From positions 14,427,959-14,491,958 of the forward strand of contig NC_089278.1 of the NCBI RefSeq assembly GCF_963678975.1: a stretch of DNA of 64,000 nt. Direction: 5' to 3'. This DNA is from Dysidea avara (Eukaryota > Porifera > Demospongiae > Dictyoceratida > Dysideidae). Under the pieces are notes generated by a model. That model saw only the letters and a list, made by a program, of their open reading frames with translations, searched no databases and was not told the DNA's origin. This document shows positions 34,660 through 46,115 of this stretch, piece after piece (the first letter of the stretch is position 1; each line of letters begins with the position of its first letter). Position numbers and translations under genes: made by a program.

Positions 34660-36863
34660 GCGTTGAAACCGGGTCACTACTGCTGACCCGGATGACCCAC
34701 TGACCCGGATAGCAATCCGGACCCGGATTAATTAAAGCCGAGGCGTGCGATAAGAGCTATTATGTTTCGGGTAGCGAGCAAGACTACGTTAGGCCACACC
34801 AAGTCAAACCTTAGTTTCTGGTCACCCGCCCGCATGGTAAACCTGGAACCCTAGTTTATGAGGACTATTATTAATATTACAGGTGCTTAAGTGCATGTGA
34901 CCCAGCAAGAAACTTATTTTTTACTGCAAAAGATCGATATACTCTAATAGAGCAGTCAGGGATTCCAATAGAGCAGTCACACTACTCTTAACTCTAATAT
35001 TAGGTATATATGCGACACTAATAAAATGTTTCTAACTATAGCTAGTTTTGTCGTTGATTATATAGCTGTTCAGATTATAACTGTTACTAATACTTTTGTA
35101 ACCAAAGAAATTTCAGTAGCATTAACTACTAGCCCATCATGTGCAGATGGGCCATAGCTTTAACTTTATAATTCAAATGTAGTCCTCTAATGATTAGTCT
35201 AGTAACTTCAAATTCCTTATCACTGAACACTGCAGGGGTATGGAAAGCCGGCAACATTCGGTGAGCTTAAACTTAAACTTTTCCATAACTAAAATTAGAT
35301 TGGCAAGTAGAAACCCTTATAGTTTAAACATTCCCATGCAGATGATCACTAAAAAACACTAGTCTGGAGCGCTCAATGACTCAAAACTTTGACAGTTACT
35401 TTTCTCAAGATTACTGAATAGAAGGCTGGAAACACATAGCTAGTGGGCTAAGACTTCACATTTGAATGAAGAATTTCTGATGTGATGATAGAAGTTAAAT
35501 TTCATTTTGGATCATGATCATTTGAACAACTTAGCTATAAGTCATAGTAATACTTTCCTGACATAGCTAATGAGACATTTATTTCACTTGGAAAGCATAA
35601 GTAGCTACATGAGCAAAACATTTCCTATAGTATATTCTAAATAAATAAATAAATATACTTAAATGCTATACATCAGTGTATAGCTAGCCATGATCCATCG
35701 TGTATAGCTAGCCATGATCCATCAACAACTTCCCTAGTGCATTTTTTGCCGAAGCACAACTACTTCTGTTGTTGGTTAAGTTTGACTAAAAACAAAATCA
35801 ACATGAATTTGCTAAATTGAGCAAATAATAATACCATACAGTATACTGTCACAGTAGAGTCTATATATAGTCCTGAACTCCTGATCATCCGCCCGCCCGC
35901 ATCCATTTGTAGGCTTGGGAGTGACCAGAAACTAAGGTATGACTTGGAGTGGCCTTATATACGTTTTGAGCGTTCGATTCGTGTTGAGTAAACGAGTAGA
36001 CTAGTTATGTGATAACTAAGCTGGTAAGTTTATAATTTAAAATCAGTCAGTGGGTTTTGGTTCCACGTAGCTACTTTTTTTTTTTTAACGTAGTACTACT
36101 GCGAGTTTACAGACAGCAATTGGGTTTGGCTTCGTGCATACCCAGTATTAAAATTTCTCGATATATTGAAGTGGGTGTGGCTCACTAAAGTACTTATCCT
36201 GCTGCAAGACTTGACTATATACAACTCTTACAATAATCAATTAGTGAGCGTGGCTCCACGTAAGCTTGCAGGCAGCCAACGGACACAGTTTCGTGCTACA
36301 GACTGCACTTACTACTAAATGGGCGTGGCTGAGCGTATGTTTGTAACACTTAACTTACCCCCTTTACAACAAAGAAGAGAGAGAGCTAAACTTATAATGA
36401 TGTATAAAATTATTAATGATCTTATTGATATCCCCAAAGAGTACTTTACCCCTAATGATTCGCGATTAAGAAAAGGATACTACAGGCAACTGACGACAAA
36501 CATTGACTCGTATAAATTTTCCTTTTTCCCCTCTGCAATTAAACTTTGGAACCCCCTTCCCCCCTACATAATTAATTCCCCTTCCCTGGATAATTTTTGT
36601 AACAACTTAAGTAATTATATCTGTGCATTATAATCATTTGTGATTTCTGCACAGTAAAAACAAATAATAATAATAACGCGATAAGTGGGTGTGGCTCACG
36701 AAAGAGCTACGCGATAGCATAGATAGAGCGTTTATAAGTTTCCACGTCATCAAACGAACAATTTCGTTTCTCACATGATCCAATCCGGGTCAGACTCGGA
36801 TAATTTGTAAACCGAGTTGGAACAAAGAAAATGTGACCTGGATGACCCAACCCGGTTTCAACG
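34660..36863. mobile_element. Inverted-end element B with nested insertions
   Basis: CGTTGAAACCGGGTCACTAC at the left is inverted as ACCCGGTTTCAACG at the right, with GACCCGGATGACCC-type repeats next to each end. Inside, CCTTAGTTTCTGGTCAC and its complement occur at about 34812 and 35920. The 35-36.3 kb part has GGGTGTGGCTC repeats as in element A. The LINE fragment at about 36340-36672 interrupts it. About 1 kb between 34960 and 35870 is featureless apart from a 27-bp tandem pair (35676-35730). Confidence 0.55.
36319..36672 (+). pseudogene. LINE C-terminal fragment, + orientation
   Basis: LNLPPLQQRRERAKLIMMYK, then YYRQLTTNIDSYKFSFFPSA and IKLWNPLPP, ends NNLSNYICAL with a stop at 36633. 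An A/T-rich (AATAAT)n tail follows. It is a 5'-truncated CR1/jockey-like LINE. The host repeat (GGCGTGGCTGAGCGTATG...GTGGGTGTGGCTCAC) resumes on both sides, so the insertion runs from about 36340. Confidence 0.75.
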
Positions 36864-36888
36864 TAGTCTGGCAGCGCCCGCCCCTTCG

Positions 36889-36971
36889 CATATATTATAT
36901 TATATTTATTACTGTGCAGCAATCAAAAGATTATAACGCACAGGTGTGATCGTAAAAGTTACTTAAGTTAT
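36889..36971 (-). repeat. Extreme 5'-truncated LINE 3' end
   Basis: About 83 bp matching the last part of the LINE at 38325-38670 (TTACTGTGCAGCAATCAAAA, GTGATCGTAAAAGTTACTTA). The right repeat copy at about 44990-45005 keeps the empty site: CTTCCTCTTTATGCGAAGG, with no insert. Confidence 0.75.
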
Positions 36972-37337
36972 TATAGAGGAAGGGTCTGGTCACTTTAGCA
37001 TTACGGAGCTGTAACAATGGAATGCAATTAAACAATGATGTCACAATAATGGCAGCAAGAATGGCACGTCTAACAGCCACACAAAGTAAGCAGTTCGCGA
37101 GATAGATTAATGAAAGGCTGCTAACATATAACCGAGATTCTTTCCATATTGATTAGGCAGCTTTACGAGTACATCAATTCTAACTACAAGGCTCTTTCAC
37201 TACCTCCATCTTTTGTTCTTTTAAAGAACATCCTATTGGCGACTACAAGCAGCCTCAATCATATCGCATCTTCACGAAAACTCTTTCACGCATTATGGTA
37301 TCTATGGTAACTCCAAAACAAACGTCAGAAATATTTA

Positions 37338-38193
37338 GTAATGGATGAATTTCATAATAACTTAAGTTGCCCCTAGCAACCTAAATTTTACAATATTTGT
37401 AGGGGTAAATGGCTATAGTAACATCAAGAGTACATAATAAAAATAGGAAGGGAGAGTGTCTAACTGCCAATACAGCCTGTACAAAATCACTGCGTATTAT
37501 TGAAAAGACCATGATCTTTGAACAAATCAACACTTTTACTGACTATAGAGATCTGTTGATAGGTGTTGAGTGCTGTTGATAGGTGTTGAATAAAGTAAAG
37601 CCTTTGCTCTACCAATGTGTGGATGCTCTATAATACGCAGTGATTTTGGCTGAAGGTGTCCTAGTTAGACACTCTCCCTCCCTATTTTTATTATGTACTC
37701 TTGGTAACATCTAAAAGGATAGCATGCATAGGTCGCTGATGAGATATAACATTTTAAAGTTTGTCATTTTTCCATACATTGTCTATGAGAGGGGGCAACA
37801 GTTGCCCCTTCTGGGCAATCACACAAATAATGTATGGGAAAACAACAAATTCAATTAATGTCATTTCTCAATTTAGCATTATTTGTAGCTGTGAATCTCA
37901 CAATTAACCTCTCCAAATTTTAAAATTATGGAGTATATAGATCATGAGATATGACATTTTGAAATTTGTGGTTTTCTCATACATTATCCATGTGATTGCC
38001 CAGAAGGGGCAACTTCCCATAGATAATGTATGGGAAAACTGCAAACTTTAGAATGTCATATCTCATGACCTATATATGCTACCCTTTTAAAATTGGAGAT
38101 GTTACTTTTGACATTCACACCTACAAAATAATGTAAATTCAGGTTGCTAGGGGCAACGGTTTAAAATTCCTTATTATGAAATTCATCTATTAC
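37338..38193. mobile_element. Foldback element with a nested MITE
   Basis: GTAATGGATGAATTTCATAA at the left and the complement of GTAATAGATGAATTTCATAA at the right. The arms share GTTGCCCCTAGCAACCT. The middle carries a second inverted pair, TTTCCATACATTGTCTATG/CATAGATAATGTATGGGAAA, with GTTGCCCCTTCTGGGCAA. A 279-bp MITE is nested at 37425-37703. Confidence 0.8.
37425..37703. mobile_element. 279-bp MITE, CAAGAGTACATAAT ends
   Basis: Inverted ends CAAGAGTACATAATAAAAAT, then AGGGAGAGTGTCTAACT. The flanking duplication GTAACAT lies at 37418-37424 and 37704-37710 (7 bp, or 8 depending on where the end is placed). CA...TG ends with a 7-8 bp duplication fit hAT. Confidence 0.85.
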
Positions 38194-38324
38194 CAACAAC
38201 GCAATCTGATTGGTGTTACCTGTTTTCGGTAACGTGCTACAAATTTTGAAGAATCCCGATATGCGACTGGAAGCAGGCGCTTATTCCCATAGAATCCCGA
38301 TGTGCGACGGGAAGCAGGCACTTA

Positions 38325-38670
38325 TATTATTATATTATATTTATTACTGTGCAGCAATCAAAAGATTATAACGCACAGGTGTGATCATAAAAGTTACTTA
38401 AGTTATTACAAAACTCATTAGGGGGGAGTTGGTTCCATAATTTGATGGTTGATGGGAAAAAGGAAAATTTGTATGCATCAATTAGAGTCATTGGTTGGTG
38501 ATAGTAGCCACTCCTTAAACTTGAAAGTTTAGGGGTAAGATCATCTGTAGGCACAATCAAATATCCGTTAATTATTTTGTAAAAAGTACTTAATTTAGCT
38601 TGGGTTCTTCTTGCCTGTAACAATGGTAGATTAAGAGAAGACAACATGTTAGTAACACTTGAATATCTTG
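38325..38670 (-). pseudogene. LINE C-terminal fragment, - orientation
   Basis: On the minus strand: RYSSVTNMLSSLNLPLLQAR, FYKIINGYLIVPTDDLTP, YKFSFFPSTIKLWNQLPP and a short C-terminus ending HTCAL. The 3' tail ends in CACAGTAATAAATATAATA. The related repeat at about 44915-44945 has the empty site, CGGTTGCTATGGTTATAAGC. The LINE thus inserted with 5' truncation into an existing repeat. Confidence 0.8.
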
Positions 38671-38689
38671 AAACCATAGCAACCGCGTG

Positions 38690-39482
38690 TTTAAGTGCTT
38701 CTTTAATTCACCCATCCTGCCCATGGATAATAAACGTTCTCTTGGCGTCTTCCTTGTTACTCCAGCTGGTTGTCTGTGAGTTATAATTATATGTTGCATT
38801 GCTCTGGGCACCATAGATAATAGGGGTCCTTTATCTATGCATGCAGTTATCAATGTCATGGCCCCACCCCAGGATCATATCATTTAATAATTATGGGACA
38901 ACACTGGCTAGTGTCAAACTCCCCAGTACTGGGGTAAAGAATGTTGCCAAACCCCTTCCTCCTCCTGAGAAGTGTTTATTTGTTCTATATTGATGACCTT
39001 ATAAAATCACTTTGAGCTGTCATTGTCCCAGGGGGTGTAATCTCTCTCACCCTAGACCACAAGGGTCTGGTGACATGCAATGCAAAATCTTGTTAGACAC
39101 ATACAACTGAGGAATTTATTGGTTGCCAATCAGATTCTAGAAAGCCTCTTGTGTCAGTTATTTTGGTATGACTAGAATTCACTTTGTTCTTTATTGTTGT
39201 CTTCTGTACTGGTCACAGTCTTCCTACCCTTTTTTCAGTGTACTGGTCATAATCTTAAGCTTCTGACACTTTTATCAGACCCTATGCAAGCTCCATCATC
39301 AATTTACGCCACACAAATTTGCAATGTGTAGCTGATGTCATATACTGTAATTACAGCCAAGTATTTCTATTGCATGTCACCAGACACTTATTGTCAGGAG
39401 GTGACATAGCCATGGTCATTATGTAGGCTGTGGTCATTATGTAGATCACTAGCTGTGGTCATTATATAGATTCTAAATCCCT
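38690..39482. repeat. Inverted duplication, left copy
   Basis: Reverse complement of about 43752-44465, with GGATCATATCATTTAATAAT, AACACTGGCTAGTGTCAAAC and CCAATCAGATTCTAGAAAGC in both. The same repeat continues leftward, interrupted by the LINE at 38325-38670 and the elements at 37-38.2 kb, to CGCCCGCCCCTTCGCATA near 36880. Ends in a (GT)n(G)n tract at 39485-39525. Non-coding. Confidence 0.75.
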
Positions 39483-39484
39483 TT

Positions 39485-39488
39485 GTGT

Positions 39489-39519
<31 letters not shown>

Positions 39520-39525
39520 GGGGGG
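39485..39525. repeat. (GT)n and poly(G) tract
   Basis: About 9 GT units followed by about 23 G. Simple repeat at the boundary of the inverted duplication. Confidence 0.9.
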
Positions 39526-39670
39526 ACTTAAGTGTTGATGCACCATACAACAGGAAATTTGCCAGAAGGAAAAGCAGATAAATCCACACTTCATCAGCTT
39601 TGACAAAACGTCACTTTTAAAAGGTGCTTTTCGAAGTTTAACTAATTCATACTAATACATGTATGTTAAA

Positions 39671-40169
39671 CAGTGTTGGGCAAGTTACTTTTTAAAAGTA
39701 ACTAGTTACATATTACATATATACTTGCTACAATACTATTTAGTTACAGTTACATATTACCCATAAAATAAAGTAACTATAATAATTATATTACTTTGTG
39801 TCCACAGCCTTAAGCTGTCACATGTGAAACTACCACCTTATCATGTGACATGATTTCGTTGTTTGGCAATGTGCAAATCTTGGTTATAAGTAAGAAGCTG
39901 GTGAATAAGTTTCATTCAGTAGGCTTCAATACTTCGTTGTGGCTAGGCGTTACTCAGTGGATTACTAACGAGATTAGTAACTTTGTTACTTGTAGTAATA
40001 ATATTACGTAATATTAGACTTGTTACAGTAACTATATTACTTAGGTAACGTGTTACATTTGTAAGTAAAGTAACTTGAGTTATATTACCTGTTTTTATAG
40101 TGTATTTCGTTATATTACTTAGGTACCACAAAAGTAATAATATTATGTAACACGTTACTCCCACAACTG
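39671..40169. mobile_element. 499-bp hAT-type MITE, copy 2
   Basis: Ends CAGTGTTGGG and CCACAACTG (one end slightly decayed), with a perfect 8-bp duplication ATGTTAAA at 39663-39670 and 40170-40177. Inverted relative to copy 1 at 30878-31378 and recognisably the same along its length. Confidence 0.93.
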
Positions 40170-40899
40170 ATGTTAAATTCGTCAGATTTTTCTTCTGTGC
40201 AAAATTTCTGTCATATGATATCTGTCTAGTAAGGTTGCAAATATTTTACCTGAAGGTAGCCATTATAGGCACATTTTATTGAGTAAGTGTGATTGCTCGT
40301 CCACAGAGCTACTGTATTTTATTCAAGCAGTGCATCTGCATGATCTAATGGAACCCTTGATGTCTACCAATGGTGCATTTGTAGTAAATTGTTTCCTATG
40401 TGTGTGTGGCACAATTGTTATAACCGTACATGCACTTTTGCACACACAGAGGAGTATATACTGTATGTAAATCATTACCATGTGGAAATTAAGATTCTTT
40501 CTCTGTTGGGTCCTTTACTTTCATATGTATATGTGTAATACAAAATTCTCAATGAATATAAATGGTATTGTGTAGTAGCGTAATGGTGGAGCCTTGTACA
40601 TATTTGTATATTTCCTAAAGAGTCATGTAGTGTTACATTTCATCATTACAAAATCTGTATGTAATGCATATGTAATTCTTGCCTCCTAACAAAAACCTGA
40701 TTGGAAGCTACAGGACCAGTAATGTCTGCGGTGCCAGTAGCAGCAGCAACAGTCCCAAGTATGATGTGTATATATGTACACACACATGTATAAGTTTGTC
40801 TACACATGTATGTACGTATTTGTTCGGCTAAGAAGGTACAGGATACAGTATGTGTGTACTGTACCTATGTGCATGTACGTATGTGTGTATAATGTGTGT

Positions 40900-41110
40900 G
40901 TGAGTGAAGCAGCATAGTGAAGTGGTTAAAGTGAGCACAGGGATGGTAATTTAAGATCTATTTCCAGTTACTTTGTCATTCCCTTGAGCAAGAAACTGTC
41001 TCACATTGCTCCAGCTGTTTAAATGGGGACCTGGTATTAACTAGGTGAGTAGTACACAGTTTCCCAGTCAACTGGGTAGGTGTGACCATCTATAGACTAG
41101 GGCAGCCAAA
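40900..41110 (+). repeat. SINE-like element
   Basis: AGTGAAGTGGTTAAAGTGAG (A-box-like), a weak B-box-like stretch, then CCCTTGAGCAAGAAACTGTC, CACATTGCTCCAGCTG and AAATGGGGACCTGGTA. This order of tRNA-like head, CCTTGAGCAAG...TTGCTCC core and AATGGG.ACCTGG recurs in tRNA-derived SINEs of several animal groups. The family is not certain. Confidence 0.5.
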
Positions 41111-43751
41111 GGCTCTGCTTTGTGTGTATAGTGTACAGCATGTATGTGTATGCATTACAGCATGTATGTGTATGCATGCCTTTACATCAGAATGTTTGTG
41201 TCTTCTGCCTAAATACTGTAACTTTTATTAGATAATAAACCCAAGGACCTAGGATGAGGTAGTGTGATGTCTGAACTGAATGCTATAAGTATATACTGTA
41301 TTTCATTGTAATAATTATTGTGAGTGCATGTGTGTGTGTGCATAGATAATATAGTAAAATAGGGATTCGCAATGGGGACGTCACTGAAGATAATCCTTGT
41401 TACGGGTTTGACTTGTCCTGGTTACAGGTTCAGTAGTTGACATGCAGAATCAGCCTCGTTTTATAACCTTCATCAAATCTTCATTCATTGTGGACTCTGA
41501 AAAATTCTTGTACCTTGTCATGGTCCTTAGCAATAGTACCAGAAAATTATTGGTGCCACCACAGCAATGAGGTTTGAGACAAACTGTCTACATGCTGCTG
41601 TGATTTGACAACACCTATGTACGGACCTTGCAAAATCCACAAAAATTTAACTCCCACGTAAAAAACCGGCATGCAATAGATATTAATAGTAAAATAGGGA
41701 TTTGCAACAGTTACATTATTCCCATAAATTAAGGACTAATAGTTATGTATAAGCAATTCTCATTATGTGCCAAGACTTCAAGTAATTACCCATATATCTC
41801 TATTGTCTTTTTATTCATGACTTTATCTTGGCAGTTACCTATTCACTACTATATCATGAAAATTTATTCTATTTCAGTACACATGTGCTGTAGCAATACT
41901 AATACTCCCAAGTACATACTGGGCAGTGTTGGAAATTGTCGTGTCTCTAAAAAAAAAAAAGCCAGTCAAAAAAATTGCCTAGCAATGGAGAACTTTCGGC
42001 CACTGTTGCCGTTTCACCTTAAGCATTACTAAGCAATTCAAGAGGCCACAATCAAGGAAGTCTCCCCAACTTCTCTTCTTTGTGGTAGATCTCATGAATA
42101 GCATCTACTCCCAGTTACAAGACAACCGATTGCAAAATATTACAAACACACTGCTGAAATTTTCTAAGCTCTGTTATAATTATTAAAGGAGCTGGCAGCC
42201 TCAGGCAAATCTCAACCTTCTCAATAGACCTCTCCCAAAGGTATTTGAGGTCTCTGGGGCATTGTTGTCTGGTCATCAACTGTGGCTTCATCGGTTTCCG
42301 TATCTAGAGGTGACAATTGCATAAAAGGCATAAAACTCTGATGCAATCATATTTATTTTATGTATGTATACAGAACCCACAATAATGTTTGAATGCTGAA
42401 AAAATAATTCTGTATTAGTGACAAAGAATTTTTTGTTTTATTTTTTTACAAAATATATGATCATTTGCTATCTCTTATTGTGAGTTCTGATTTGGGAGGT
42501 TGTGTGTGTGTGTGTGTGTGTGTGGTGAAAGAAAAAAATGTTGTACTCTGTTCAGTCAGAGCGAACTTTATGACTGTTACATTTGTAATGAGTCTAGTCA
42601 CATAGAAAAGAACAGTTTTGATCAGCTACAATACATATTTCTGATTCATCATGTGATGATATGTTCTTATTTTCAGATTTGGAGACGAAGGACAAGACAG
42701 CAGAGAGAGAGAGAGAGACATTTGTGCTGAAATGGGTGTATGTGTTGATGCTAAGAGTTACGTTTAAGGTATAAACTATTGTACAAGTAAAATATACTTA
42801 CATGATGTGTTATTCCTAGGACAGATGGGAATTGGTTACTTTGAAAAATACTCTATAGTAGAATGGACAGGTTTTATTTATGAAAGTAAATTTTATGTGA
42901 AACTTGCATGTATTGTTAGTCAAATGGTGTTTGGTTTAGCATGGAGTAGTGGGTTCTTTTTACAAAGGCTGTAAGGTTGGGTACAACATGTTGTAACCAC
43001 TACCAACAATTTGTGGTCAGCTTACTATATAGTCAGTTAATGTGAGGCGTGCGTCATCTGCAAATGGAGGAGTGACTTTTAACGATGTAATGAGCTGTGC
43101 TTGGTTTCATGGCTAAAAAGGGAAAGAGGGCGTGTAGGCAAAGTTTTAAAAGGGAATGAAGGCTTACCTAGTTGAGAAATTGCAGGTTGACATTTTGTTG
43201 TAAGTACATGTGCCATACCATCAGTTTTACTGGTACCTCACTATGTGACAACCATGTTTCTTTGGCCCACTATAATAGTAATAATAGTAGTCTACAATCA
43301 TAAGTACATTAGTGTTGCAATATAGAAGTCGGCTTTGCCCCATGCTGTATTAGTCTCTCAACACACCACACATGTCCACACTCCCTAATGCTGTGTTTCC
43401 ATATACACGTCCAATGGTATTTTGACTACAATGTAATCGACATTTGCTAGTATGTAGTAATGACTCTAGTTTCCAATTAAGGATACTACTGAGTCCAAAT
43501 ACAGTAGAACATGCCTATAACCGCCACCTTCAGGCTGCAGCCTTAAGAGACAGGTACTATACAACAGAAAATTTGACAGAAGAAAAACATGATGAGAACA
43601 AATACTGTCAAATCTGATGAAGTGTCAGCTTTTCTTTCTGCCATGACTAAGGGCCACCTGTTCACATCAGCACTTTAGTATATCATGATCTTTCCCCATG
43701 TCTTCCCAATAGGACCGTCAGTCACCCCCCCCCCCCTTCATACATACGTAC
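41111..43751. other. 2.6 kb without a recognisable gene
   Basis: Contains two direct copies of TAGTAAAATAGGGATT(C/T)GC at about 41348 and 41688, a (TG)n tract at 42502-42524, and a C12 run at about 43722-43736. The small frames are low-complexity or unrecognised. Confidence 0.45.
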
Positions 43752-44465
43752 ATACACAGGGATTTGATATCTACATAATGACCACAACCTACATAATGAC
43801 CATGGCTAGTGTCACCTCCTGACAATAAGGGTCTGGTGCCATGCAATAGAAATACTTGGCTGTAATTACAGTATATAACATCAGTTACACATCACAAATT
43901 TGTGTGGCGTAAATGGAGCTTTGCATAGGGTATGATAAAGTGTTGGAAGCTTAAGATTATGACCAGTACACTGAAAAAAGGGTAGGAAGACTGACCAGTA
44001 CAGGAGACAACAATAAAGAACAAACTTAATTCTATTCATACCAAAATAACTGACACGAGAGGCTTTCTAGAATCTGATTGGCAACCAATGAATTCCTCAG
44101 TTGTATGTGTCTACCAAGATTTTGTATTTCGTGTCACCAGACCCTTGTGAGAGAGATTACACCCCCTGGGACAATGACAGCTCAAAGTGATTTTATAAGG
44201 TCATCAATATAGAACAAATAAACACTTCTCAGGAGGAGGAAGGGGTTTGGCAACATTCTTTACCCCAGTACTGGGGAGTTTGACACTAGCCAGTGTTGTC
44301 CCATAATTATTAAATGATATGATCCTGGGGTGGGGCCATGACATTGATAACTGCATACATAGATAAAGGACCCCTATTATCTATGGTGCCCAGAGCAATG
44401 CAACATATAATTATAACTCACAGACAACCAGCTGGAGTAACAAGGAAGACGCCAAGAGAAAGTTT
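43752..44465. repeat. Inverted duplication, right copy
   Basis: Reverse complement of the block at 38750-39482. The repeat continues at 44860-45015, after the MITE insertion, through CCATGGGCAGGATGGGTGAA to CCAGACCCTTCC and TGCGAAGGGG. That is the mirror of 36880-36990. Confidence 0.75.
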
Positions 44466-44467
44466 AT

Positions 44468-44859
44468 AGACCTTATTCATTTAGAACAGTAAGCGCCCTC
44501 TGATGTCACGCAAAGCCATACAAGGGTCCATATTCACCATGACGATAGTGTTTCGGACGCCATATTATTATTATATTTATTACTGTGCAGCAATCAAAAG
44601 ATTATAACGCACAGGTGTGATCATAAAAGTTACTTAAGTTATTACAAAACTCATTAGGGGTAGAGGAATTTTGAGTTCTAAAACTGGGCGAGCACGACGG
44701 TTGCTATCATGTTACCATAGATATGGTACTGCAAATGGCGAATTTGGCGGAGAATTGTGATGTTACTATGGTTTTGGTACTGCAAATGACGAATATTGGC
44801 GGACAACTACTTCGCAACGAGTTATAAGCGCTATGAAATCAATTCAGTGAATAAGGTCT
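44468..44859. mobile_element. AGACCTTATTCA MITE, copy 2, with a LINE end inside
   Basis: Same element as 14146-14431, opposite orientation. It inserted in GTTTATTATCCATGG, whose empty form is read at about 38728-38742. About 100 bp of LINE 3' end (44564-44667) interrupts it. Confidence 0.85.
44564..44667 (-). repeat. 5'-truncated LINE 3' end inside a MITE
   Basis: TTACTGTGCAGCAATCAAAA and AAGTTACTTAAGTTATTACA match the tail of the LINE at 38325-38670. The uninterrupted MITE at 14320-14340 provides the empty site (CAAAATGGCGTCC on the opposite strand). Confidence 0.8.
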
Positions 44860-45110
44860 ATTATCCATGGGCAGGATGGGTGAATTAAAGAAGCGCTTAA
44901 ACACGCGGTTGCTATGGTTATAAGCGCCTGCTTCCCGTAGCATATCGGGATTCAATTTGAATAATTTTGAATGCTAGAGTGACCAGACCCTTCCTCTTTA
45001 TGCGAAGGGGTGGGCGAGTTTCAACGCTGTTGCAAGTTGCAGGCAGCCAGGAACTCCGACCTGTTTGGAAGCAGTGCAGTTAGGTATAGCTAGCAGAAAA
45101 CTTGTAATGA

Positions 45111-45302
45111 TTAATTGTGAAGGAAGAAACTTAAAAATTCGGCGGCATCGACTCTACCTGATGGTGCTACTATTGCCAGGCACTCAACAACGTCCTTGGC
45201 AAATGACTTCGGGGACATAGGCTTCTTCTTGGGGGTCTCACCAATGATATCTGCAGACACATCCAGGAGACTACTATCCATGTCTTCAATAATGCTTGTC
45301 AT
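45111..45302 (-). CDS. Unrecognised small ORF or exon
   Basis: 63 codons on the minus strand: starts MTSIIEDMDSSLLDVSADII, then PKKKPMSPKSFAKDVVECLA and IVAPSGRVDAAEFLSFF, then a stop. A good donor (CAG/GTAGAG) lies within it, right after IVAPS, so the true exon may end at about 45174. The composition (acidic start, lysine patch, amphipathic helix) looks like coding sequence, but I cannot name a family or find partner exons. Confidence 0.3.
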   Translation of the reverse strand: MTSIIEDMDSSLLDVSADIIGETPKKKPMSPKSFAKDVVECLAIVAPSGRVDAAEFLSFFLHN

Positions 45303-46115
45303 GTCATGTATGATGGTAAAGCAATTAAAATTATACTCAAATCATACAAATAGAAAAGTCATATAGAGTTGCTCTATTTCTTTGAAATGGCCAAGTCTTT
45401 CAAATTTAGTAGCATGGATAGACATCCACTAACACAAACTATATATATATAAGGTATAACATTACAGGAAGCAGCCATGCAAGTATTTATGTATATATAT
45501 ATATGGATCTAGTAAATTTACTGTTCAAAATTCTGTCAACTGCTGGGTGGGGAGGTGGGGGTTGACTACCTAGTTTAAAGCCACTTTTGAAAAATCCTAG
45601 CAACACTACTAGTTGTATTAATCATTCAGTTCTTTTATTTTCTACGGGAAAGGATCAGTGCTTGAATTTATTTGTGCTTATTCCTGGGCCTATAGCTATA
45701 TGCAGTGGCATAGTCAAAAATTACATAACAATCAAATTAATGTTTCCAATGTTCATCTACTAGGCAGATGCTAGCAGCATCGTGGGGCGAGCCTGAAGGG
45801 AATAAGTGTTTTATATTAGTATAGGTCATAATTGAATGTTGGTCTTATTATCTAGCCATTCATGCTAATGGAAGATATGCACATTATATAAAAGTATGGG
45901 GTTGAAATGTGGTTTGAGCACCAGTAGGAAAAAGGACAGGAAAAGCACAGGTATTGTACCGTTCACATTGTAATTCATTTAAGGGATTTTCTCCTCTGGC
46001 TGGTCATGTTACTGTAGTTGATTGCAATGAATGTCTGATATTTTGCACCTCGGTTACATACGTATATCTGGATTGTTGTGATCTTCTGTTATGTTTGTAG
46101 GTGAATCAGGTTGCT
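45303..46115. other. Intergenic, no gene seen
   Basis: AT-rich, with short TATATATA runs near 45440 and 45500. It may include decayed Helitron sequence downstream of the relic at 46116-47042, but nothing is recognisable. Confidence 0.5.

Noticed and set aside
45111..45302. GLTP-domain first exon
   Set aside because: A weak likeness (GRVDAAEFLSFF) but the spacing is wrong and no further exon was found. Kept as unrecognised.
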